From Bacteroidota bacterium (lineage in GTDB: Bacteria; Bacteroidota; Bacteroidia; Bacteroidales; Prolixibacteraceae), in the NCBI GenBank assembly GCA_023251455.1, contig JAHEYT010000031.1, forward strand, positions 1-64,000: a stretch of 64,000 bases of DNA. The letters run 5' to 3'. Numbering within the stretch: position 1 is the stretch's first letter; each line of letters begins with the position of its first letter. Positions 27,421-34,673 of this stretch are shown here, piece by piece. A program made the position numbers and the translations under genes. The notes beneath the pieces were generated by a model, which did no database searches, was not told where the DNA came from, and was given only the letters and a program-made list of their open reading frames with translations.

Positions 27421-28191
27421 TTAAAATTTCAGGTGTTTAACCGATTCTCCGTTATTTTTGATTTCGAGCAAGGCATCAATGCCGGTTTCGAGGTGTTCCA
27501 GCACAAAGTTGTGAGAAACAATCTGGTCGCTGGCTTCAGTTTTTACACCGGTCGAAATCATAGGCTGGTCCGAAACCAATAACAAAGCTCCGGAAGGGAT
27601 TTGATTGTAAAAACCGACTGTGAATATGGTTGCTGTTTCCATGTCGATGGCCATTGCCCTCGATTTTTCGAGATACTTTTTGAAGCGTTCGTCGTATTCC
27701 CAGACACGCTTGTTTGTAGTGTAAACAACTCCGGTGTAATAATCGTGTTTCCGGTTTCTTATGGCGGTTGATACGGCACGTTGGAGGTTAAATGCCGGAA
27801 GTGCAGGTATTTCGGGTGGTAAATAATCGTTAGAGGTTCCCTCGCTGCGAATGGCTGCTATCGGAAGGATGAAGTCTCCTAATTGGTTTTTGGCTTTCAG
27901 CCCACCGCATTTTCCCAGAAAGAGAACTGCTTTTGGATGCACTGCACTCAATAAATCCATCATGGTTGCAGCATTGGGGCTTCCCATCCCAAAGTTGATA
28001 ATGGTGATTCCCTCGGCGCTGGCATTGGGCATGTTTTTGTTTTCACCAACTACCGGCACTCCGAACTTCTTGGCAAACATATCCACATACATATGGAAAT
28101 TGGTAAGCAGAATCAGATCATCAAATTCATCCAACGGCCGTCCTGTATATCTTGGAAGCCAGTTTTCTACAATTTCTTCTTTTGTCTTCAT
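27421..28191 (-). CDS. amn: AMP nucleosidase (Bacteroidota type)
   Basis: This 256-residue member of the purine nucleoside phosphorylase fold hydrolyses AMP to adenine and ribose 5-phosphate. It has the INFGMGSPNAATMMDLLSAV and LFLGKCGGLK motifs, and the MAIDMETATIF base/ribose-binding segment. It is the short form lacking the N-terminal domain of the E. coli enzyme. It is first in a five-gene minus-strand operon: amn, holA, rhomboid, HAD and aminotransferase. Confidence 0.9.
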   Translation of the reverse strand: MKTKEEIVENWLPRYTGRPLDEFDDLILLTNFHMYVDMFAKKFGVPVVGENKNMPNASAEGITIINFGMGSPNAATMMDLLSAVHPKAVLFLGKCGGLKAKNQLGDFILPIAAIRSEGTSNDYLPPEIPALPAFNLQRAVSTAIRNRKHDYYTGVVYTTNKRVWEYDERFKKYLEKSRAMAIDMETATIFTVGFYNQIPSGALLLVSDQPMISTGVKTEASDQIVSHNFVLEHLETGIDALLEIKNNGESVKHLKF

Positions 28192-28304
28192 AAAAAGTGT
28201 CTATAATTCGGAGTTCGGTGTGCCTTGAGTTACATCCGAAGGAACTTAAGTTACTCCGAACTTTTTTCTATTTTTACAAAAATACAAACTTTGTTGGCTT
28301 AGTT

Positions 28305-28757
28305 ATGCAAAAACTGAATTTGCCCGAATATTCTTTCAAGATAAAAACCACCGAAGGTAAGTCGTATATTTTCGATTCGCTCCGGAAGAAATATGTGCGG
28401 CTAACTCCTGAAGAATGGGTGCGGCAGAATTTTGTTCAATTCCTGATCTCGGAGAAGAAATATTCGGTTTCGCTGATTGCTGTTGAAGCAGGTGTAAAAG
28501 TGAATAATAATCCGCAACGGGCCGATCTGGTTGTCTATAACCGCTCCGGAAATCCTTTACTGGTGGCCGAATTTAAAGCGCCAGAAGTGAAAATTAACCA
28601 ACAGACTTTTGATCAGATAGTCCGATACAATATGCAGCTTAAAGTTGCTTTTCTGATTGTTAGTAATGGTTTGCAGCACTTTTGTTGCCAAATTAACTAC
28701 GACGATAATTCGTATGCTTTTCTTCCTGAAATTCCTGAATTCGCAGGAGTAATTTAG
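28305..28757 (+). CDS. Type I restriction enzyme R-subunit N-terminal-like nuclease domain protein
   Basis: This is a 150-residue protein of the HsdR_N family with the PD-(D/E)XK pattern RADLVVYNRSGNPLLVAEFK: Asp, then Glu and Lys. It holds the nuclease domain only, with no helicase, and stands alone without hsdM or hsdS. Such solitary domains are common in Bacteroidota, and their role is unknown. The start MQKLNLPEYSFK was chosen from the family's beginning; a longer frame would cover the gap upstream of amn. Confidence 0.83.
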   Translation: MQKLNLPEYSFKIKTTEGKSYIFDSLRKKYVRLTPEEWVRQNFVQFLISEKKYSVSLIAVEAGVKVNNNPQRADLVVYNRSGNPLLVAEFKAPEVKINQQTFDQIVRYNMQLKVAFLIVSNGLQHFCCQINYDDNSYAFLPEIPEFAGVI

Positions 28758-28770
28758 ATTTTTTTTATTT

Positions 28771-28914
28771 TCTCCGTAGGAGATAAATGTCAATAGAAAA
28801 GATATATCGTGAACACAAATTTCCCAAAGGGAATTAACTGGTTGATATTTAAGTCCTAACGGATAATAGATTCTATCGTCTTTATTTTCTATTGACATTG
28901 ATGCCCGATGGGCA
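28771..28914. repeat. Compact multi-hairpin element with 15-bp inverted repeats
   Basis: Perfect 15-bp inverted repeats, AATGTCAATAGAAAA (28786-28800) and its complement (28885-28899), enclose 84 bases. Short hairpins with 3-4 base loops lie in and around them: TCTCC-GTA-GGAGA (28771-28783), TTCCC-AAA-GGGAA (28821-28833), TCC-TAAC-GGA (28854-28863) and TGCCC-GAT-GGGCA (28902-28914). It occupies the whole space between the HsdR_N-like gene and the SulP gene. The layout resembles the element at 54.15-54.37 kb. A frame of 113 codons opens through it but looks like a shadow. Confidence 0.7.
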
Positions 28915-28953
28915 AAATAGATACAATCTAAATTTGTAATGAGTTTCTTAGCC

Positions 28954-30597
28954 TTATGCTTGTTTCTGAAGTATCAGTCCCATACGGGCCAAGGCCAGGT
29001 CGAATGTTGGGGTTATATTATTGGGACCAATTAATGCGGGAATTCCACCTTTTTCAAGCTCTTCAAAAACTTCAGGCTGAACTCCTGACAGAATAATCTG
29101 TATTCTTCTTGATTTTAAGTCTTTTAGGGTTTGTTTAAGGTTTCGAAGCCCGGTTCCATCAATAAACGGAACATGCCGCATCCGGATAATTACAACTTTC
29201 GAGGTATGGCTGATTTCCTTTAGGGTTTCTTCGTACCGACGTGCAGCTGCAAAAAAGAATGGACCGCTGATTTCAAATATTTCAACTCCCTTTGGTATAT
29301 CCGCATAATTTTCAAGCGAATCAGACTCATTTTCCAGAGGAACTACTTTACTTAAATTAGACATCCGCTGCATGAATAGCAACGATGAAAGTACAACGCC
29401 AACTTCGATGGCAACCGTTAAATCGACAAATACGGTTAGGATAAAGGTGCTGAGTAGGATGAAAACGTCATATTTGTGGCCTTTCAGAATGGAAAAGAAC
29501 GATTTCATTTCGCTCATGTTGTACGAAACTACAATCAGGATTCCGGCCAGACAAGGCATCGGAATCAAAACCGCCCACTTACCGAATACCAGCATGATCA
29601 GCAAAAGTGTCACGGCATGAATAATCCCGGCGATAGGAGTTCGCCCGTTATTTTTGACGTTTGTTGCAGTACGCGCAATTGCCCCGGTTGCCGGAATTCC
29701 ACCGAAAAACGGAGTCACAATATTGGCAATTCCTTGAGCAATCAATTCGGTATTCGAACGGTGGTTGCTACTGATCATACCATCGGCAACTACTGCAGAT
29801 AGCAGCGATTCGATGGCACCCAACAGAGCAATCGTCAGTGCCGGTTGCATGTATTGTCCTAATTGGTCGAATTGTATGTTTGGAAAAGTGAGTTCGAATT
29901 TATTTGGTATTGCACCAAACACACTTTCGATGGTACTTACCTGAACGCCAAAAACAGCGACAATTACTGTCATAACAATAATTGCTATAAACGATCCGGG
30001 AACTTTAGGGATCAGCCGGCCTGAAAATAGAGTTATAATTATTGTTCCAACGGTAATGAGTACTGCTGAAAGATTAAAATTCTGCAACTGGTGAAGGTAA
30101 ACTTCCCATTTTCCGATGAATTCAGCCGGAAGTTTATCGATAGGTAATCCCATCGCATCTTTTATCTGGGTAGAGAAAATGACCAATGCAATACCACTGG
30201 TGAACCCAACAATCAACGGATGCGGGAAAAATTTAAGGATAGAACCTAGACGAAGAAATCCAAAGGCAATCAGCATAATTCCGGCCATGATGGTAGAGAT
30301 GATCAACCCATCGAATCCGTATTTTTGAATAATTCCGTAAACAATGATGATGAAGGCGCCAGTTGGTCCGCCAATCTGAACCCGGCTACCGCCAAGCAAT
30401 GCAATAATAAACCCTGCCACTACCGCAGTAATAATTCCTTTATCAGGAGAAACTCCGGAAGCCACAGCAAAGGCAATTGCCAATGGCAAAGCGACGATTC
30501 CAACTATGATTCCGGCAAAAATGTCGTTTGATAAGTTTTTAAACAGCAGGCCCTTCTTGAAAAGGCTCCACGTTTTTGGCAAGAAGATTGGTTCCAT
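28954..30597 (-). CDS. SulP-family inorganic anion transporter
   Basis: This 547-residue permease has about 10-12 membrane helices with motifs LSNDIFAGIIVGIVALPLAI and GGSRVQIGGPTGAFI of the SLC26/SulP family, then a C-terminal cytoplasmic STAS domain (about 435-540; FIDGTGLRNL). Members move sulfate, bicarbonate or related anions; which one cannot be told here. The start at 30597 (MEPIFLPKTW) was chosen over an in-frame ATG eight codons upstream because it begins directly with the family's N-terminus. Confidence 0.93.
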   Translation of the reverse strand: MEPIFLPKTWSLFKKGLLFKNLSNDIFAGIIVGIVALPLAIAFAVASGVSPDKGIITAVVAGFIIALLGGSRVQIGGPTGAFIIIVYGIIQKYGFDGLIISTIMAGIMLIAFGFLRLGSILKFFPHPLIVGFTSGIALVIFSTQIKDAMGLPIDKLPAEFIGKWEVYLHQLQNFNLSAVLITVGTIIITLFSGRLIPKVPGSFIAIIVMTVIVAVFGVQVSTIESVFGAIPNKFELTFPNIQFDQLGQYMQPALTIALLGAIESLLSAVVADGMISSNHRSNTELIAQGIANIVTPFFGGIPATGAIARTATNVKNNGRTPIAGIIHAVTLLLIMLVFGKWAVLIPMPCLAGILIVVSYNMSEMKSFFSILKGHKYDVFILLSTFILTVFVDLTVAIEVGVVLSSLLFMQRMSNLSKVVPLENESDSLENYADIPKGVEIFEISGPFFFAAARRYEETLKEISHTSKVVIIRMRHVPFIDGTGLRNLKQTLKDLKSRRIQIILSGVQPEVFEELEKGGIPALIGPNNITPTFDLALARMGLILQKQA

Positions 30598-30925
30598 TCT
30601 TTTCAAATTTTGAAGGTGCAAATGTAAGGGCTATTGATTGCCATTGTCCTTTGATCGTCGATTTTTTTGAAAAACTTGATAACAGATTAAAATTCAGGGC
30701 TACAACATGATTTATCTGGGGAATAATTCGATTTGATCGAAGTTTTCAGGATAAAATCCCCATCGACCGATTTATTCTGCCAACCCCGATCATTTTTGCA
30801 ATGTACTACTGAATTACAGGTTTTGCTGAGAAAATGGCGAATCTCTTCCTACATCAACCTTTCAGAATTATAAACAATTCGAATACAATATTCGTATTAA
30901 TGCATGTGATTAGAGTGTAACAACA
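30598..30925. other. Intergenic gap with no recognised feature
   Basis: This AT-rich divergent gap between the SulP transporter and the DUF6146 lipoprotein should hold both promoters. I see no gene, repeat or convincing promoter match. Confidence 0.5.
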
Positions 30926-31342
30926 ATGACGAAAATAATAGTGTGGATAGGGTTTATATTGGTTTTTGTTGCATGTTCGACCAAAAGAAATATTGTTGAA
31001 ATTAAAAATAAAACGGTTGAAGTTGCGACTGAAGACAGTATTGAATACCAACTCGAAACTTTCGACCAGAAATTTGAAACCTGGTATCTGTTGCACAATA
31101 ATCCGTCGCAGTATCACTCACAGTCGTATTACGAGGGATGGAACAGGCAATATGTTTCCGCATGGAATGCCAATGCCATGACCTCACGGAAAAGTTCTTT
31201 TTTTGAACCTATAGTTGGTTACGACCCAATGACTGATTATGGGTTTGAATTGAACCACAAATTGTTTTACTATTTCCAATACGTTGAGCATGTTTTGAAA
31301 ATTCAGATCATGTCGGGCGGATCAAATGCTACACAGCTTTGA
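30926..31342 (+). CDS. DUF6146-type lipoprotein
   Basis: This is a 138-residue protein with a lipoprotein signal peptide (lipobox FVAC, Cys17). Its mature part contains the segments FDQKFETWYLLHNNPSQYHS and YYEGWNRQYVSAWNAN that mark the Bacteroidota family DUF6146. Function is unknown; it should be anchored in the cell envelope. It is a single gene. Confidence 0.82.
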   Translation: MTKIIVWIGFILVFVACSTKRNIVEIKNKTVEVATEDSIEYQLETFDQKFETWYLLHNNPSQYHSQSYYEGWNRQYVSAWNANAMTSRKSSFFEPIVGYDPMTDYGFELNHKLFYYFQYVEHVLKIQIMSGGSNATQL

Positions 31343-31452
31343 ATTTTATCCTGAAAACTTTAATTCTTTCCCGGAAGTCAAAGTATAGACTAATTGAGAG
31401 CCTCGCTCAAAAAAAGGATTGTTTAAGAAAATCTTTGATAATCTGAGGTAAA

Positions 31453-31980
31453 CTACAAAATCTTCTGAAACATCAACTCGTTTTTCCAGCCATCCAGCGT
31501 TCGGCGCCAGTCTTTTTTTGTGCCAACGAGTTCAAATCCGTTGCTTTTGAACAGGTGAATGCTGGCCAGGTTATCTTCGCTGATGTTGGCATACAGTTGG
31601 TGCAACCTCAGGTAATTCGTAGCATAGGCGCAAAGCAATTGCAATGCATCGGTGGCGTAACCGAGTTTACGGTCTTTTTCGTCGTGGATCAGGATTCCGA
31701 CCCCGGCACGAAAATGGAACGGATCGAAGTCGAAGAGGTCGATGGCGCCGACAGCCTTACCGTCGATGGTCTCAATGATCATCCTTATTTGCTTACTTTC
31801 GTAGATGTCGTGCTGCGAATCCTTGATGTATTTGGCCAAAATGTACTTGGAGTAGGGTTCGAAGGTGTTGCTAATCTCCCAAATTTCTGCATCATTTTCC
31901 CACTCAAACAAAATGTCAATGTCTTCGGGTTCGAGCGCCCGGAAACGAATTTTGCCAAATTCCAGTTTCATACTTGTCAT
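31453..31980 (-). CDS. GNAT-family N-acetyltransferase (RimJ/RimL type)
   Basis: This is a 175-residue acetyltransferase with the beginning FRALEPEDIDILFEWENDAE and a CoA-loop region DRKLGYATDALQLLCAYA. The RimJ/RimL group acetylates protein N-termini or small amines; the substrate is unknown. It overlaps the glycosyltransferase gene by 4 bases, so the pair is translationally coupled, hinting at a sugar or lipid-linked role. Confidence 0.85.
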   Translation of the reverse strand: MTSMKLEFGKIRFRALEPEDIDILFEWENDAEIWEISNTFEPYSKYILAKYIKDSQHDIYESKQIRMIIETIDGKAVGAIDLFDFDPFHFRAGVGILIHDEKDRKLGYATDALQLLCAYATNYLRLHQLYANISEDNLASIHLFKSNGFELVGTKKDWRRTLDGWKNELMFQKIL

Positions 31981-33923
31981 GATTGTCCGATATTTTTCCA
32001 GGCTTTCAGAACGATTTCCATGTCGTTCATCAGCCGATAATCTTTGGCGTAAACGATATTCAACTCATCTTTCTTTTTCTGCGGAATGGTTTCCGGGAAA
32101 AGCGATGCTGGTGTCAGGATGCCTTTTCTGATCAGGGGTAAATGGTTTTGATCTCCGGAACAGTATCCAACCCAGCTTTTTCTGCCGGCGAAAACTTCGT
32201 AAATACTGCGCAAAAATCTGGATTTAGAATTTACCAGCCAAATGAGTACAGGCGATAAAATACACAGGCAAATAGCTGTTGTCAGGTCGAATGCACGTTT
32301 GTTTTGGCGGTTATTTTCTTTTACGATCGAATTGATGTGAACCACATACATGTCGCCTGCTGTCGAAATGGAGTTGCTGCCAATAATCGAGAAACTCTCA
32401 GGAGGCGCGATCTTATAATCGATGTTCAGGTCGTTTAAGTCGAGCATGATCCGGATAATTTCCTGCGACGAAATATCTTGGGACGAAAAGATAAGCTCAT
32501 CAATCTTATTGATGAGGATAATGTCGGTCAGTTGTCCGGTATTGCCCAGAAACGACGGCTGATGTTCAGTCTTGTCAGGAGAGACATAACCCACAATCTC
32601 AATTTTTAATCCTGAACTGCTTATTAATTCAGCTATCCGTTTTGATTCGGCCTCCCGTGCAATAATTACAACGCGTTTCTGTTGCCTAAATTCGAGTTCA
32701 ATTCCGCGCACGCCAAGTCTGGAGAGAATAAATCGGTATGCCGGTAATGCAAAAAACGACCAGCCGGAACCAAAAAGCAGCATCGCCCTTGAATAGCGCA
32801 TGGTTTCATCGATCAATGAATAAAAAACAAGGATTGAGATTGTTCCCCAAAGTAAACCTTTGAAGATCCGCCCGAACTGGATATTCTTCCGGTATCCTCC
32901 GTTGAGCCAGATGCAGCTAATCCAGATCAGGATATAAATCGGAACCGCGACATGCAGATATTCAGGAGGATAATATCCACGCTGAAATTTATAGGTTTCC
33001 CAAATAGGAAGCAGGACAGCGAACCCGAGGAATACAAAAAATGCATCGGCCAAGGCTAGCTTGATGGTATTGAATAACCTTCCGATTAACGACAAGAGAG
33101 CCCTAAAGTAAATTGCCAGATTAATCAGAATGGCAAACTGGCGGGCATTCCCTTTCGAAAAGTGTTTTCCGGCAAAAATGATCATCGCGTTATAAAATAC
33201 TTTTACATAGTTGATGCTGCCTTTTTTTGTGCTTTCGCCTTTATAATGAATGATGGTTGTTTCCGGATAATAATAGTTTTTATAACCACCTTTAGTAATG
33301 CGGTAAGAGAGGTCGATGTCTTCGCCATACATAAAATAGTCCTCGTCGAGCAATCCAACCTTGGCGAGTGTTTTGCGGCGAAGTAGCATGAACGCGCCTG
33401 CCAAAACATCTACCTCGTGAATTTGATTATTATCAAGATAGCCCAGATGGTAGCGTCCAAATCGTTTTGATCGGGGGAAAAGACTTGAAACTCCGGACAT
33501 TTTCCAAAAAGCGACCTCAGGAGTGGGAAGCCCACGTTTCGATTCGGGTAAAAACCGGCCTTTACCGTCAATCATTTTTACGCCCAAACCACCTGCATCT
33601 GGTGTTTTGTCCATAAAAGCAACAATTTTCTGGAAGCAGTCTTCCTCAACTACTGTGTCTGGATTCAACAGTAAAATATATTCGCCTTTTGCAATCCGGA
33701 TTGCTTGGTTGTTGGCTTTCGAGAAGCCTACATTTTCTTTATTGGGGATCAGAATAACTTCCGGAAACTTTTCTTCAACCATCTGATTGGAGCCATCTAC
33801 CGAATCGTTATCAACTACGATAATTTCGGAACTAAGCTTCGAGGCCGCTTTTAAAGCGGTATGAAGGCATTGCTCCAGAAAATATTTTACGTTGTAATTG
33901 ACAATGACTACTGATAATTTCAT
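31977..33923 (-). CDS. Family 2 glycosyltransferase fused to a degenerate sugar-phosphotransferase-like region
   Basis: This is a 648-residue membrane protein. Residues about 1-260 are a GT2 domain (VVIVNYNVKYFLEQ, LNPDTVVEED, GEDIDLSYRI). Four or five membrane helices follow (about 265-400), then a CoA-binding-like domain (about 415-530). The last part resembles the membrane segment of priming sugar transferases (KRAFDLTTAICLCILSPV), but its active-site motifs have drifted: GRKSWVGY where GPRP is expected, and KGILTP where PGITG is expected. The C-terminal part is therefore probably not catalytic. This fusion is recurrent in Bacteroidota as far as I recall, and its product is unknown. Confidence 0.85.
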   Translation of the reverse strand: MKLSVVIVNYNVKYFLEQCLHTALKAASKLSSEIIVVDNDSVDGSNQMVEEKFPEVILIPNKENVGFSKANNQAIRIAKGEYILLLNPDTVVEEDCFQKIVAFMDKTPDAGGLGVKMIDGKGRFLPESKRGLPTPEVAFWKMSGVSSLFPRSKRFGRYHLGYLDNNQIHEVDVLAGAFMLLRRKTLAKVGLLDEDYFMYGEDIDLSYRITKGGYKNYYYPETTIIHYKGESTKKGSINYVKVFYNAMIIFAGKHFSKGNARQFAILINLAIYFRALLSLIGRLFNTIKLALADAFFVFLGFAVLLPIWETYKFQRGYYPPEYLHVAVPIYILIWISCIWLNGGYRKNIQFGRIFKGLLWGTISILVFYSLIDETMRYSRAMLLFGSGWSFFALPAYRFILSRLGVRGIELEFRQQKRVVIIAREAESKRIAELISSSGLKIEIVGYVSPDKTEHQPSFLGNTGQLTDIILINKIDELIFSSQDISSQEIIRIMLDLNDLNIDYKIAPPESFSIIGSNSISTAGDMYVVHINSIVKENNRQNKRAFDLTTAICLCILSPVLIWLVNSKSRFLRSIYEVFAGRKSWVGYCSGDQNHLPLIRKGILTPASLFPETIPQKKKDELNIVYAKDYRLMNDMEIVLKAWKNIGQS

Positions 33924-33970
33924 TCCGGATTTGTTGTTTTTGCCTTTTTATTTTGTTCTTTTTCCTTGTT

Positions 33971-34597
33971 TTACCTGATGATGGATTCTTCGAAATTCAT
34001 ACGGTTCACAATCGACCGGCCAAGGGTAACTTCGTCGGTATATTCCAGTTCGTCGCCAATCGAAACTCCGCGTGCCAGCGTCGAAATCTTCACTTCCGTA
34101 TTTTTTAGTTTTTTGTAAATGAAAAAATTGGTTGTATCTCCCTCCATGGTAGTGCTTAGCGCCAGAATTACTTCTTCGGTATTCCCTTCGTTTACGCGGC
34201 TTACAAGCGAATCTATTTCCAGATCGGAAGGTCCAATTCCATCCATCGGAGAGATAATCCCACCTAAAACGTGATACAAGCCTTTAAATTGTTGTGTGTT
34301 TTCAATCGACATCACATCCTTAATGTTTTCGACCACACATATGATAGAAGGATTTCGCGAAGGGTTGGCACAGATGCTGCACGTATCAGTGTCAGAAATG
34401 TTATGGCAAACTTTGCAATGTTTAATTTCAGTGCGCAACTGAATCAGACTGTTCCCAAATATTTCCACATCCTGAAGGTCTTGTTTTAGCATGTGCAGAA
34501 CCAGACGTAAGGCAGATTTTCGGCCAATGCCTGGCAACTTCGCAAATTCATTCACAGCATTTTCAAGTAATCTCGATGGAAACCGATCGATATGCAT
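33971..34597 (-). CDS. recR: Recombination mediator RecR
   Basis: This 208-residue protein has the start [20 protein letters not shown] (helix-hairpin-helix), a four-Cys zinc site ([16 protein letters not shown]) and a Toprim domain ([18 protein letters not shown]). RecR loads RecA at gaps with RecF and RecO. Length is normal. Confidence 0.96.
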   Translation of the reverse strand: MHIDRFPSRLLENAVNEFAKLPGIGRKSALRLVLHMLKQDLQDVEIFGNSLIQLRTEIKHCKVCHNISDTDTCSICANPSRNPSIICVVENIKDVMSIENTQQFKGLYHVLGGIISPMDGIGPSDLEIDSLVSRVNEGNTEEVILALSTTMEGDTTNFFIYKKLKNTEVKISTLARGVSIGDELEYTDEVTLGRSIVNRMNFEESIIR

Positions 34598-34622
34598 ATT
34601 CCGATTATTTTGTAAGCCTCAA

Positions 34623-34647
34623 ATTTAATCAGTGAATTTGATTAAAT
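34623..34647. repeat. AT-rich inverted repeat upstream of recR
   Basis: ATTTAATCA and TGATTAAAT make a perfect 9-bp dyad with a 7-base loop, between the stop of the hybrid kinase and the start of recR. It could be a weak terminator or an operator for recR. Confidence 0.4.
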
Positions 34648-34673
34648 GGAATTGGTGACTGAATTTCGTGCGT

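Noticed and set aside
28557..28898. 113-residue frame on the minus strand through the hairpin element
   Set aside because: Its second half is antisense to the HsdR_N-like gene and its first half is the hairpin DNA. The composition does not look like a protein.
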